Shown: positions 45,251 through 54,647 of the stretch, in pieces
Layout: every line of letters begins with the position of its first letter
Numbering within the stretch: the first letter of the stretch is position 1
Source: Bacteroidota bacterium
Lineage (GTDB): Bacteria; Bacteroidota; Bacteroidia; Bacteroidales; NBLH01
DNA: 58,687 nucleotides
Direction of reading: 5' to 3'
Assembly (NCBI GenBank): GCA_025361565.1
Contig: JANYKN010000092.1
Coordinates: 1 to 58,687, forward strand
Made by a program: the position numbers and the translations under genes
Notes under the pieces: model-generated
The model's database searches: none
What the model was told of the DNA's origin: nothing
Seen by the model: the letters and a program-made list of their open reading frames with translations, nothing else

Positions 45251-45280
45251 AAAAAGAAGGGAATATCCCTTCTTTATCTT
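45251..45280 (-). terminator. Terminator after the second monoheme cytochrome gene
   Basis: AAAGAAGGGA (45253-45262) pairs perfectly with TCCCTTCTTT (45266-45275) around a 3-base loop, with A-rich DNA on the left that reads as a T-tract on the minus strand. Confidence 0.88.
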
Positions 45281-45296
45281 ATAATTATTTTCAGAA

Positions 45297-45716
45297 TTAT
45301 TTTTTCATAGTTCGGATATAGTTAACTACCAACCATCTGTCGCCTTCAGCAGTAATCTTTTTTTCGAAATTTGGCATTTCATCCCTACCAACAAAAGATT
45401 TATAATAAAGTTCGCCGTCATTTTGAGATTGAACAGCAGCAGTTGCAAAATCAATCATTTGTGTTTTCAGTCCGGAAGCTTTTGAACCATCACCAGCACC
45501 TTTAACACCATGACATGATTTACAATGTTGAGCCCACAAGCTTTTACCAATATTTTCAGCATCCTTAACTCCTGCTTTTGAATTTTTCATGCTTTTGTAT
45601 TTAGCAGGAACAGGCCAAGGTTTTGGAGCCAAGCTTGTCATTGATAACAATAAAAAGCTTCCACCAATCAACATTGTAGCAATAAATAGCAAATTAAACT
45701 TCATTAATTTTTTCAT
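45297..45716 (-). CDS. Periplasmic monoheme cytochrome c (paralogue 2)
   Basis: Same length and layout as the 44468-44887 product: signal/anchor at about 8-28, CKSCHGVKGAGDGSK at 65 and Met114 in GRDEMPNFEKK, ending in YIRTMKK. The two are clearly recent duplicates. The same strong Shine-Dalgarno AAGGAGAT (45723-45730 on the minus strand) stands 6 bases before the ATG, which is unusual in Bacteroidota. It lies directly downstream of the Ig-like/NrfD/ferredoxin module and may be co-transcribed with it. Confidence 0.9.
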   Translation of the reverse strand: MKKLMKFNLLFIATMLIGGSFLLLSMTSLAPKPWPVPAKYKSMKNSKAGVKDAENIGKSLWAQHCKSCHGVKGAGDGSKASGLKTQMIDFATAAVQSQNDGELYYKSFVGRDEMPNFEKKITAEGDRWLVVNYIRTMKK

Positions 45717-45888
45717 AGTACTATCTCCTTTTAAAATTTAACAATGATTTTTTAATTTAATATCAAAAATTATTCCAAAATAAGGTGTTTAAAGAAATTG
45801 AATACATGAACATTTACTAAATACAGAGAAATTTCAGAATTATCCCTTTATAAACTAACTGTCTAGATCAAATCAAGCTAAACACATA

Positions 45889-46821
45889 TTAAGCAATTTT
45901 CTTTTCTCCTTTTTTTAACAATATGAGCTGAATAATTACATAAATATAATGACCCCAAACACCAAGTAACATAATACTTAGAGTTACAATCATCCATACC
46001 GGAGCAACCTGCGTCCATAGCGACCTTGGTGAATAAGCATTAAAATGCATTGTTTTTATACCCCAGGCAATTGTATCACTTTTTAGAACCGTGCCAAATT
46101 CTTCGTGCTCTTCAAATTTTGCAATTACAATAACATTTCCAGCTGTATCACCAGGCAAATTAACAGGAAATTCCAATGTTCCAATACCTTCGGCAAGTGA
46201 AATTGTGCCAATTGGCAAATGACTGAACATTCTTCCCACAAAAATTTGCATATCAACTTCATTTAATGGAACCCTAACATTATTGGCTAGAATTTGTTCC
46301 ACTTTTACAGAAACTGTTCTTACAGAGTCTATCTCTTCCAACGTAAGGCTTATACTTAAATCTTTCACATCAACTTCACCGGATGCATCTTCTAAAACAT
46401 CATTACCTTTAAATTCTGCTGTGAAATGAATAAAACCTTCTTCATTTTTGGGAAAATCAAAATTTGATTTGATACTACATATTGCTTTTCCTTTTTCATC
46501 AGTTGTAGCAGTTCCAAGGTTAATTAAAGAATCTGTTCCAACAAAAAATGTTATGGTAACATCTTTAATATCAAAAGATTGCTTTGTTTCACTATCTTTA
46601 TAGCTAAAAACAGCAATTAAAGATCTGGTTTCATCAGAGTTCTTGGTTGTTAAAAGCTTCAAATTTGGCGAGATCTTTTCTGCTTTTGCGGAAACAGAAT
46701 CAGCACCGTCCTGCGCATGAATAAATATTTCAGGCACAAACAGCAATATCATTAAAGCTATAAAAACGGTCTTGAATATGTTCAAGATATGGTTGGTTTT
46801 TTTCTTTTTCATTCTTATCAT
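45889..46821 (-). CDS. Exported Ig-like protein with C-terminal membrane anchor, module 1
   Basis: The signal peptide ends near IHAQ. Two Ig-like beta domains follow (about 50-150: VFSYKDSETKQSFDIKDVTI, TATTDEKGKAICSIKS; and 155-255: ISLTLEEIDSVRTVSVKVEQ). A short segment SPRSLWTQVAPVWMIVTLS leads into one transmembrane helix and a basic cytoplasmic end. It has no heme or iron-sulfur motifs. It is the third gene of the ferredoxin/NrfD module and has a full-length paralogue at 49358. I do not know a described family for it. A scaffold or docking subunit is an inference from context. Confidence 0.7.
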   Translation of the reverse strand: MIRMKKKKTNHILNIFKTVFIALMILLFVPEIFIHAQDGADSVSAKAEKISPNLKLLTTKNSDETRSLIAVFSYKDSETKQSFDIKDVTITFFVGTDSLINLGTATTDEKGKAICSIKSNFDFPKNEEGFIHFTAEFKGNDVLEDASGEVDVKDLSISLTLEEIDSVRTVSVKVEQILANNVRVPLNEVDMQIFVGRMFSHLPIGTISLAEGIGTLEFPVNLPGDTAGNVIVIAKFEEHEEFGTVLKSDTIAWGIKTMHFNAYSPRSLWTQVAPVWMIVTLSIMLLGVWGHYIYVIIQLILLKKGEKKIA

Positions 46822-46831
46822 ATTATAAGTT

Positions 46832-48154
46832 CTAATCGCGCATTAATCCTCTTGTTTCACCAGTATGCTTTTCCATTTCAGAAATGGAAATAATTGGCAC
46901 AAACTTAGAAGCAAGCATAAACAGCATACAAAAAACCGATATACCAGCCAAAATAAGAGACATTTCAACCCAAGTTACGGAATATGATAGCCACTCCGAA
47001 CGAACATCCTGTATTGGGAAATATGGAGTTTCTAATGTTGGTACAACAATCAGGTACCTGTTAAACCATAGGGAAACCACTGTAATCAAGCCCGCAATAG
47101 TGATGTTGGTTATTGTACGGAATTTTTTAATACCCACTACAATTATTGGAACTAAAACACCCAAATAATTACTGGCAATAAACATATAATAGTATTCGCT
47201 AGTAAAAAGTTTATCAATCAATACTTTATCCATTTTAATAGACCCATACCATTTGGTAAGATAATCACTAAAGGTAAAATATCCAAAAAAGGCAGCAAGA
47301 ATAAGCAACAAAACTCCAACATTAACAAAATGCTTTTCTGTAATATATTCTTCCAATTTATAAACTTTACGAAAAATCCACATTACAACAATGAGCATAC
47401 CAGTTCCTGAATATACAGCAGCGATAACGAAATATGGTCCGAATATGGTACTGTGCCAACCTGGTTGAAGCGTTACGCCAAAGATCCATGCCAAAACAGA
47501 ATAAACTATGATTGCAATAGCAATAACCATGGCAGCCATGATATTTTTAGTATGCGAAATAATTTTATATTGCCACGGAGTTTCCTGATAACCGAGGGCT
47601 AAATATTTATACAATCTTTTTCTCCATTTTGGTAACTGCAATTCTTTATAATCGCGCAATTTTGCAAAATCCTCAATAAACGACAAGTATAAAAAGATAA
47701 TACATCCTATTAAGTCCGTTGAAATAGCAATCACGTCCCATGTTATTGGAGATTGAATTCTTGGAAAAAGAATTAAGTAATACAATCTGTCAAGACGTCC
47801 AATACAAAACAAAATAAATACAGGTCCTATAAAAAGAGATATGATTGTTATTAATTCCGCCATCCTGATAACAGGTCCTCGCCAACTCGATTTAAACAAG
47901 TACAAAATACCAGAAATTAAAGCACCGGCATAACTCATTCCCATAAAAAAGATGAAGTTAACAATATAAACTCCCCAAACCACATTATCACGCATTCCGG
48001 TTACTACATGTCCTTTTGTTATTTGTGTATACAAACCAAAGATGCCAAATAGAAAGAAAGCAAGCAATGTAGCGAAAACCAAATACCAGCTTTTTGAGGT
48101 CTTTTCTATTTGAGGCGCAAATTCGCGCATTAATTTCGAGCTATCATATTCCAT
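46832..48154 (-). CDS. NrfD/PsrC-type membrane protein, module 1
   Basis: The 440-residue protein has about ten helices and NrfD-family signatures shared with ActC: FFMGMSYAGALISGILYLF, CIGRLDRLYYL, ITWDVIAIS and PGWHSTIFGPYFVIAAVYSG. It should bind quinone/quinol and pair with the four-cluster ferredoxin encoded just before it. The start overlaps the ferredoxin gene by 11 bases, and 10 bases separate it from the Ig-like gene. It aligns end to end with the 50281 product. Confidence 0.9.
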   Translation of the reverse strand: MEYDSSKLMREFAPQIEKTSKSWYLVFATLLAFFLFGIFGLYTQITKGHVVTGMRDNVVWGVYIVNFIFFMGMSYAGALISGILYLFKSSWRGPVIRMAELITIISLFIGPVFILFCIGRLDRLYYLILFPRIQSPITWDVIAISTDLIGCIIFLYLSFIEDFAKLRDYKELQLPKWRKRLYKYLALGYQETPWQYKIISHTKNIMAAMVIAIAIIVYSVLAWIFGVTLQPGWHSTIFGPYFVIAAVYSGTGMLIVVMWIFRKVYKLEEYITEKHFVNVGVLLLILAAFFGYFTFSDYLTKWYGSIKMDKVLIDKLFTSEYYYMFIASNYLGVLVPIIVVGIKKFRTITNITIAGLITVVSLWFNRYLIVVPTLETPYFPIQDVRSEWLSYSVTWVEMSLILAGISVFCMLFMLASKFVPIISISEMEKHTGETRGLMRD

Positions 48155-49127
48155 CTTTAGTTTCTTTTAAGTTTTTAATATAAGGAACATTGTCATATTT
48201 TTTAATTTGTTGTTCATCAAGGCCATCCAGTCCTCGTTCCAAAGGAAATTGTCTGTCAACAGGAGGGAGGTAATAAACACTTGGTTCAGTACCTAATTCT
48301 TCAAATTGCCGGTAACCTGCCCTGTTTTTAATTAATTCACTAAAACGGATTGTTTCATCACCATTCGTAACAGTATCTTCAATAATATCTCCAAAATATA
48401 TAACTCCCATTGGGCATGCACTGGCGCAGCGAGGAAGTTCACCTTTTCTTAGTTTATCAGGACAAAATACACATTTCCCTACAGTACCTTCTCTTCCTGG
48501 CATATTTGTTTCAGGCGAATACTTTTCTTCAGGAACGGTGTAAGTTGTAGGTTCTTTCCAATGAAATTGTCTGGCCGAAAAAGGACAAGCAGTCATACAG
48601 AATTTACATCCAATACATCTTTCATTATCAACCAAGACTATTCCATCTGAGCGTTTATAGGTTGCTCCCACAGGGCAAACGCTAACACAAAGTGGATTGT
48701 CGCAGTGAAAACATGGACGTGGAAACCAGTATGGTGCAGTTTTTTCAGTATCCTGCATTAAAAAAACCCGCATCCATTCTTGTTCTTTTGGCAATTGATG
48801 TCCCTCCTGGCAAGCTTCTATACATTTTCTGGCATTTTTACACTTACCTAAATCAATTACCATAGCGAATTTCCTGTTTGGAAGCCCTTTATGAGAATCT
48901 TCCCGACTAACAATTTGGTCTGCAGGAACAAGGTCTGCCTTATTAACCTCAACCAGCTTTCCATCCTGGGTGAGAACCTTTATTTTCTCAGAATTCCCGG
49001 CAAATGCCTTATTCGACGTTAGAAGTGATGCACTTGTAGCTGCCAATATTGATGTAACACCAACACCAAGTCCCAGTTTTAAAAAATTCCTTCTACTTCC
49101 TTTATTTTCATCTTTTTCTTCCATCAT
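48144..49127 (-). CDS. Tat-exported four-cluster ferredoxin-like subunit, module 1
   Basis: A twin-arginine signal (SRRNFLKLGLGVGVTS from residue 11) sends it to the periplasm. Four cluster motifs follow: C96-x5-C102-x3-C106 with Ala99 in place of the second Cys; CFHCDNPLCVSVCP from 139; CIGCKFCMTACP from 171; and CVFC at 219 with CASACP at 234. Cluster 1 therefore has only three of its own Cys ligands, with the fourth expected from the CP of the last motif. It is the electron-transfer partner of the NrfD protein. The overlapping gene order supports a complex. Confidence 0.88.
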   Translation of the reverse strand: MMEEKDENKGSRRNFLKLGLGVGVTSILAATSASLLTSNKAFAGNSEKIKVLTQDGKLVEVNKADLVPADQIVSREDSHKGLPNRKFAMVIDLGKCKNARKCIEACQEGHQLPKEQEWMRVFLMQDTEKTAPYWFPRPCFHCDNPLCVSVCPVGATYKRSDGIVLVDNERCIGCKFCMTACPFSARQFHWKEPTTYTVPEEKYSPETNMPGREGTVGKCVFCPDKLRKGELPRCASACPMGVIYFGDIIEDTVTNGDETIRFSELIKNRAGYRQFEELGTEPSVYYLPPVDRQFPLERGLDGLDEQQIKKYDNVPYIKNLKETKDGI

Positions 49128-49357
49128 TTCATCTTTTTAATAAAATTCAAATTTCTATCTTTTCAAACCTCTAATTAATTTCAATAAAATCGGGTTATTA
49201 CAGAAATTTTGAAAAATGAAGTATTCTCATCATTAACAATCTAAACAATATGAGCTTTTATAAATTAAACATTAGGTTAATAATATATTTATAATTAAGC
49301 TCTAAAATACTTTTTGAAAAAATAATAATATCAAATATGCTATTCAAACAAATAGTA

Positions 49358-50254
49358 TTAGGCTACTCCCTCAATTTGTTCTCCTAGTTTTTTAATCTTA
49401 CGCATTTTGATAAAAACTCTTACAAGGTGGTACCATACACCTAATAAGAAAATTGCTAGTGTAATAGCCATCCAGATTGGTGCTTCATTTGTCCATAGTT
49501 CACGTTTCTTTGACGTCCTATCATATGAAACGATTGAACCCCATTTTATTTCTTTGCTTTTTTCAACAGTTGCATAAAGCTCGTTGTCTTCAATTTTAGC
49601 AATAATTAAAATGTTACCAACTGAATCGCCAGGGATAGACTTAAACTCTGTACTGCCTATTCCTTCATCCTCACTGAGATTTATTTCACCAATTTTAAGA
49701 TTTGTATAAAGCCTTTTAACATATATGGTCAAATCCTGACCTTTAACAGGCAATATTTCACCATTTTTCCCTATTCTTGTACCTTTTACAGTAATTGTTT
49801 TAACAGAATCTATCTCCTCAAGTGATAATTCCAGATTAATGTCAACTACCGAAACTTCGGCTGTAACATCTTTACTATTTTCCAACCCTTTATATTCCAC
49901 ACGATAAAGAACTGCACCACTATCATCCTGTGGTAATTTCAATTCATTGTTTATGTCCAATGATGCAAATCCTTCATTATTAGTTTTTTGAACACCCAAT
50001 AACAATGATTGTTCATTTCCAGCATAAAATTTCAATTCGGCATTTTCAAGTGGTAAATTAATTTCACCCTTTTTTGCTGTAATTACACAACGTAATGTTT
50101 TAACATTGTTGGTGTTTTTAATATAGGAGAGAGATAGTTTTGTGATATAGCCATCATATTCTGCCTCATCTTCCTGTGCATAGGAAAATGCCTGCACAAA
50201 TAACATGCTTATCAATAAAACTATTATTGTAGATATTCGATTTGATTTCATCAT
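49358..50254 (-). CDS. Exported Ig-like protein with C-terminal membrane anchor, module 2
   Basis: Paralogue of the 45889 product: signal peptide ending FSYAQ, two Ig-like domains (CVITAKKGEINLPLENAELK, LSLEEIDSVKTITVKGTRIG, IGEINLSEDEGIGSTEF) and the conserved KKRELWTNEAPIWMAITLA segment before a single transmembrane helix. It has no metal-binding Cys. It is 26 bases after the NrfD gene of module 2. Conservation of this unfamiliar subunit in both copies suggests it belongs to the complex. Confidence 0.7.
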   Translation of the reverse strand: MMKSNRISTIIVLLISMLFVQAFSYAQEDEAEYDGYITKLSLSYIKNTNNVKTLRCVITAKKGEINLPLENAELKFYAGNEQSLLLGVQKTNNEGFASLDINNELKLPQDDSGAVLYRVEYKGLENSKDVTAEVSVVDINLELSLEEIDSVKTITVKGTRIGKNGEILPVKGQDLTIYVKRLYTNLKIGEINLSEDEGIGSTEFKSIPGDSVGNILIIAKIEDNELYATVEKSKEIKWGSIVSYDRTSKKRELWTNEAPIWMAITLAIFLLGVWYHLVRVFIKMRKIKKLGEQIEGVA

Positions 50255-50280
50255 GTCTATTTTAATTTTGATCCGGTTTA

Positions 50281-51600
50281 TTATAACTTTGTATCAACAG
50301 GTTCTTCAATATCAATACTTGAAGGCAATACGGTAACAAATTTTGCTGCCAGAGTGAGAAAAAGGCAAAAAGTTGCGAATCCTGCCATTGTTAATGCAAT
50401 TTCGACCAAAGAAGGCGTGTAATGAATCCATTCAAGTCTTGAATCCTGGATTGGTAAATGCTGTGATTCAAGTGTTGGGATTATAATTAAATAGCATTTA
50501 ACCCAGAAAGCAGTAACAACGATTATTGCAGAAAGAGTAATGCTTGTAATTGTACGCCATTTAGGTACAGCAAGTATTAACATTGGAGCCAGCATGGCAA
50601 TAAAATTAGCATAAACAAACCAGGGACCATAACCGGAAAAGTCAAAAAGCCTATTGATTAATTCAGTATTAAAAGTTCCAAAACCATACCATTTTGAAAA
50701 ATATTCACTAAATGAAAGATATCCATAAAAGAAAGCCAATATTAGCAATGTGTTGGCTAATATATTAAAGTGTTTGAAAGTAATGTATTCTTCAAATCTG
50801 AAAAATTTACGGAAAGAAGCCAAAACAATAATTAATGCAGCAATACCACCAAAAGATGCAGCAATTACAAAGTAAGGGCCAAAAATAGTACTATCCCATC
50901 CAGCTTGTTTGGTCATTCCAAATAACCATGCAATAACTGAATAAACAATGATACCCATAGGAATTACCATAACGGCCAGTACATTTTGTGACCATGTGAT
51001 ATGTTTTTTTTGTTCGGGAGTATTTTCATAATTTATCGCCATAAAACGATACAATCTCTTTCTGAATTTAGATACTTTTAATTGGTCGTAATCTCTTAGG
51101 ATTGCAAAATTATGTATCAATCCCAGATAAAGGAAAACAATACAAACTATTAATTCCATTAAAATTGCAATAACGTCCCAGGTAATTGGTGATGCTAACC
51201 GGGCATAGATAAACACATTAGCAAGTCTGTCAAGACGGCCTACATCGCATAAAATATATACCGGACCTATAATAAGTGAAAAAATTGCCATTAATTCGGA
51301 AATTCGAACGAGTGGTTTTTTCCATGAAGGATTTACCAGATGCAGAACAGAAGAAGTAAGCGCACCGGCCAAACCTACACCCATGAAAAATATAAAATTT
51401 ACTTTATATAAACTCCATGAAACATAATCACGCATACCAGTAACAATCTGTCCTTCTGATATTTGATATGTAATTGCTGCAAAACCAGAAAATATTATCA
51501 AAACGAGGAATGCAATCCAAATCCATCCCATTGTTGTAGTAGATTCCAAAAATGGAGCAAATTTTTTCAGGTTATCTAAATTCTTTTGAGCTATTTTCAT
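50281..51600 (-). CDS. NrfD/PsrC-type membrane protein, module 2
   Basis: The 439-residue paralogue of the 46832 product has about ten helices and the same landmarks: FFMGVGLAGALTSSVLHLV, CDVGRLDRLANV, ITWDVIAILMELI, AGWDSTIFGPYFVIAASFGG. The conserved His of PGWHSTIF in module 1 is Asp here (AGWDSTIF), a substitution near the expected quinone region. It lies between the ferredoxin (110-base gap) and Ig-like genes of module 2. Confidence 0.9.
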   Translation of the reverse strand: MKIAQKNLDNLKKFAPFLESTTTMGWIWIAFLVLIIFSGFAAITYQISEGQIVTGMRDYVSWSLYKVNFIFFMGVGLAGALTSSVLHLVNPSWKKPLVRISELMAIFSLIIGPVYILCDVGRLDRLANVFIYARLASPITWDVIAILMELIVCIVFLYLGLIHNFAILRDYDQLKVSKFRKRLYRFMAINYENTPEQKKHITWSQNVLAVMVIPMGIIVYSVIAWLFGMTKQAGWDSTIFGPYFVIAASFGGIAALIIVLASFRKFFRFEEYITFKHFNILANTLLILAFFYGYLSFSEYFSKWYGFGTFNTELINRLFDFSGYGPWFVYANFIAMLAPMLILAVPKWRTITSITLSAIIVVTAFWVKCYLIIIPTLESQHLPIQDSRLEWIHYTPSLVEIALTMAGFATFCLFLTLAAKFVTVLPSSIDIEEPVDTKL

Positions 51601-51710
51601 TAGAAATTTTTTGATTTAGGTTTAATTTATGATGAACTCCTCAGAGTTCATCACAACTGTATTTCCATTTGAATTTTGTATTTCAGAGTAATCGATAAAT
51701 AGGCGATCGA

Positions 51711-52679
51711 TTATTCTTTTTTACTTTTCATATATTCGGTATTTTTATACCGTTCTTTTACTTCATCAGTAACACTTTCCAAACCACTTTCAAAAGGGAA
51801 TTGTCTGTTTACAGGTGGCAAATAATAAACCAGTGGAGCCGTTCCCAAATCAGCCAAATACCTGTATCCGGCACGGTCTCTGATAATATCTGTAAATCGT
51901 ATAGTTTCATCACCATTTGTTACAGTATCTTCATTCATATCGCCAAAATAAATGACACCCATCGGGCAGGCAGTAACACAATGAGGAAGCTTTCCCTGAC
52001 GGGATTGATCCGGACAAAAATCACATTTACTAACTGTTCCTTTTTTTGCGGGCACACTAGTTTCAGAAGAATATTTACGATTTGCCAATTCAATTGGTAA
52101 TTCAACTTCCTTCCAATGGAATATTCTGGCAGAATATGGGCAACCTGCTACACAAAATTTGCAACCTACACATCTTTCATTGTCAATCAATACTATTCCA
52201 TCGTGACGTTTGTATGTGGCATCAACCGGACAAACTTTTACACAAGCAGGTTGATCGCAATGATAGCATGGTTTTGGGAACCAATATGGAGCCGAATTTT
52301 TATCATCCTGCATCAATAAAACTTTCATGAATTCCTGATCAGGTTGTAATCCATGTTTTTCCTGACATTTACTAATGCATTTTCTTACATTTTTGCATTT
52401 TGATAAATCAACAACCATAACAAATTTACGTCCTGGAATTCCATCCCTGATTTCTTTTTCACTTAGATTTTGTTCGGCGTCTAAAACAGCAGTTTCATCT
52501 ACTTCTATAATTTTACCATCCTGAGTTAATAATTTGATCTTTTTACCAGAAATTTCAGGTATTGCATTACCAGCGGCTAAAACTACACCTCCGGCGGTAA
52601 TGGCTCCTGCTCCAAGCAAAAAACCTGTTCCTAAAAAATTCCTCCGTGATATATTTTTACTTTTTTCGTTTTTTGCCAT
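51711..52679 (-). CDS. Tat-exported four-cluster ferredoxin-like subunit, module 2
   Basis: The twin-arginine signal is SRRNFLGTGFLLGAG from residue 11. Cluster motifs are C95-x5-C101-x3-C105 with Val98 at the second Cys position, then CYHCDQPACVKVCP, CVGCKFCVAGCP, and CDFC with CVTACP. The missing Cys is at the same place as in module 1 (Ala there), so the loss is an ancestral feature of this subfamily and not a chance mutation. The end (YYLPPVNRQFPFESGLESV) also matches module 1 closely. Confidence 0.88.
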   Translation of the reverse strand: MAKNEKSKNISRRNFLGTGFLLGAGAITAGGVVLAAGNAIPEISGKKIKLLTQDGKIIEVDETAVLDAEQNLSEKEIRDGIPGRKFVMVVDLSKCKNVRKCISKCQEKHGLQPDQEFMKVLLMQDDKNSAPYWFPKPCYHCDQPACVKVCPVDATYKRHDGIVLIDNERCVGCKFCVAGCPYSARIFHWKEVELPIELANRKYSSETSVPAKKGTVSKCDFCPDQSRQGKLPHCVTACPMGVIYFGDMNEDTVTNGDETIRFTDIIRDRAGYRYLADLGTAPLVYYLPPVNRQFPFESGLESVTDEVKERYKNTEYMKSKKE

Positions 52680-52897
52680 AGCTTATTTGTTAAAACTATT
52701 CTATGTTTTCAATTTTCAACTTAAAATTCAAAGTCCATTTATAAAAATGAATTGTTAAGCTTCGTAAAACTCAAATCATAATTAAGATAGGTATCTCTTT
52801 TTGTTTTGGTTTCACGAAGCTAAACTTTGATTATTACCAAGCTTTCTTATCTAAATAAATTGGAATATAATAAGGCTCGATTAAATATAATATTTTC

Positions 52898-53827
52898 CTA
52901 GAACCTAACCGTAATATTAAATCCAAAACACCAGCCTTCAAAAGCCATATCATTTAAATTTCGACTATAATTTTGCTGAGCAATTATGCCACGATATTGA
53001 GATGCAAATACTTGAAATGCATGGGTACTTGTTCCCATTTCAAGACCAATTCCAATATTTGGCAAAGGTTCATTTTGTCCTTCCCATGGTTTGTTGACAG
53101 AAATCGGATAATGATATTCAATAATTGCAGACATTACATCTGTAATCTTATATCTTCCACCAATCATTAAACCTGCATAATCATTTTTCCATAAACCAAT
53201 GGTGTCCCCATTTGCATTTTGTCCTGTTTCTTTAATTGCATTATAATGAGAATAACTAGCGGCAAACTGAACACTAAGCGCATCAGTAAATTTTCGTCCT
53301 ATAATAATCTGGTTAAAAAAAGATAATCTGTTTTTAAACTCATAGTTTATTCCAAAATTTGCCTCTTCTGTTGCGTCAATTACAATATTTCCAAAATAGG
53401 TAACTGAAACTGGAATTTTTCCGTTCCTTGTTTGCGAAATAATCCTATATTTACCTTGGAACTCTTGCATTTTACTGTCTTTTTCTGTACCGAATCCAAC
53501 AGATAGTTTCTCAGTTATACCATAATTGATACCCAAACGAATATTTGATGAAGCATAGATACCATATAAGTTTGATAACTCTTTAATTTTACCAAACCTA
53601 TGATGAATACTGAATTCCAAAGATTTTGCACTTGGGGTTTCTGTTGTTTGATTGTCAATTAATAATGCAGTATTCCAAGGTGAGCGAACGGGTAAATTGC
53701 CTTCATCTTCAGTTACTACATTTTCCTCTGTTACTACAGTTGTATCTTCCTGTGCAAATCCTACATTGGCAATCATAAAAAAACCAATGCTTAGTATAAT
53801 TAGTTTTATTTTAGCAGTCATTTTCAT
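52898..53827 (-). CDS. Outer-membrane beta-barrel protein (DUF5777-like)
   Basis: The signal peptide ends near GFAQ. A linker rich in Thr, Val and Glu is followed by a barrel of amphipathic strands (SLEFSIHHRFGKIKELSNLY, NIRLGINYGITEKLSVGFGT) and a terminal WCFGFNITVRF ending in Phe. The pattern fits the DUF5777 barrel family that often accompanies cytochrome genes in Bacteroidota. It lies between the cytochrome lipoprotein and module 2 on the same strand. It may serve as an outer-membrane partner of the cytochromes (inference). Confidence 0.72.
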   Translation of the reverse strand: MKMTAKIKLIILSIGFFMIANVGFAQEDTTVVTEENVVTEDEGNLPVRSPWNTALLIDNQTTETPSAKSLEFSIHHRFGKIKELSNLYGIYASSNIRLGINYGITEKLSVGFGTEKDSKMQEFQGKYRIISQTRNGKIPVSVTYFGNIVIDATEEANFGINYEFKNRLSFFNQIIIGRKFTDALSVQFAASYSHYNAIKETGQNANGDTIGLWKNDYAGLMIGGRYKITDVMSAIIEYHYPISVNKPWEGQNEPLPNIGIGLEMGTSTHAFQVFASQYRGIIAQQNYSRNLNDMAFEGWCFGFNITVRF

Positions 53828-54003
53828 GTTTTTTATTTTTATATTTTTTATTTTTCGATGATGCTAGAGAAAACAACATCGTATTCAATATTTTTAAAAT
53901 CCTTCAGAATATTTGTAAAAAAAATTGTTCTAAATTTAGGTCGACATATTTGTTGTTTTTATTAGAATTTATTTTCACAAAGAAACCTAAAGTAAAAAGG
54001 AGT

Positions 54004-54405
54004 TTAATTGTTTAATGCTCCCTGCTGAATCCAAGTTAAAATCTTGGCAGCTTCACTAGTACTGTATGCAGGACCAGTATGGTCGCCACTTGAAGGCCAT
54101 GTATAAAATCGGCTTGTTTCGGGCGTTGTTAAATTAATCCTATCATGCTTATTGATACTTACATAAGATTTACCTGCAGTTAAATCTAAATAATCATTAC
54201 CAGCAGTTTCTGCATCATGGCATCCTGTACATCTTGAAAAAATTGGTTGAATGTCTGCACTAAAACTTATAGTGTCTCCTTCTGGAATGTCTGTTGCTTC
54301 TGCTGGTGGCAAATCAATTGTTACCCACTGGCAAGAACCCAAAAATGCTAAGATTGCAACGAAAACCAGAATGTTAGTTCTGAAAAAAAAGTTTTTTATT
54401 TTCAT
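54004..54405 (-). CDS. Cytochrome c-like lipoprotein
   Basis: The lipoprotein signal ends FLGSC (Cys25). One heme site CTGCHDAETAGNDY is at 59-63 in the context SADIQPIFSRCTGCH, typical of the cytochrome-like lipoproteins often encoded next to barrel proteins. The C-terminal part TSEAAKILTWIQQGALNN is the usual closing helix. It is the first gene of the minus-strand group leading to modules 2 and 1. Its 5' leader contains a 10-bp inverted repeat (CTTTTACAAC 54463-54472, GTTGTAAAAG 54504-54513). Confidence 0.85.
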   Translation of the reverse strand: MKIKNFFFRTNILVFVAILAFLGSCQWVTIDLPPAEATDIPEGDTISFSADIQPIFSRCTGCHDAETAGNDYLDLTAGKSYVSINKHDRINLTTPETSRFYTWPSSGDHTGPAYSTSEAAKILTWIQQGALNN

Positions 54406-54633
54406 AAGAGTTTTGTTTTAAAAATTTACACTTTAGCAAAATCCATTCTTAAGTTTTTATTCCTTTTACAACAAAAACCAATGGTCGTTTTGCGATTATT
54501 TGCGTTGTAAAAGTATCTTATATCTACATATATAAATAGAAAATCACATTGAGATATTCTAAGCATAGAATGATATATTTTGGATATTAATTGACATTTA
54601 TTAACAATGCATTTGATTTATCTCGCAATTATT

Positions 54634-54647
54634 ATGATATTTATCAA
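54634..54647. promoter_or_regulatory. FNR-like palindrome, one mismatch
   Basis: ATGAT-ATTT-ATCAA matches TTGATNNNNATCAA at 9 of 10 fixed positions. It lies between the divergent cytochrome lipoprotein gene (54405) and the Crp/Fnr gene (54863). The other parts of the 457-base spacer are AT-rich without a visible gene. Confidence 0.5.

Noticed and set aside
52082-52330. Plus-strand frames opposite the ferredoxin genes
   Set aside because: They are shadows of Cys-rich coding sequence on the minus strand.
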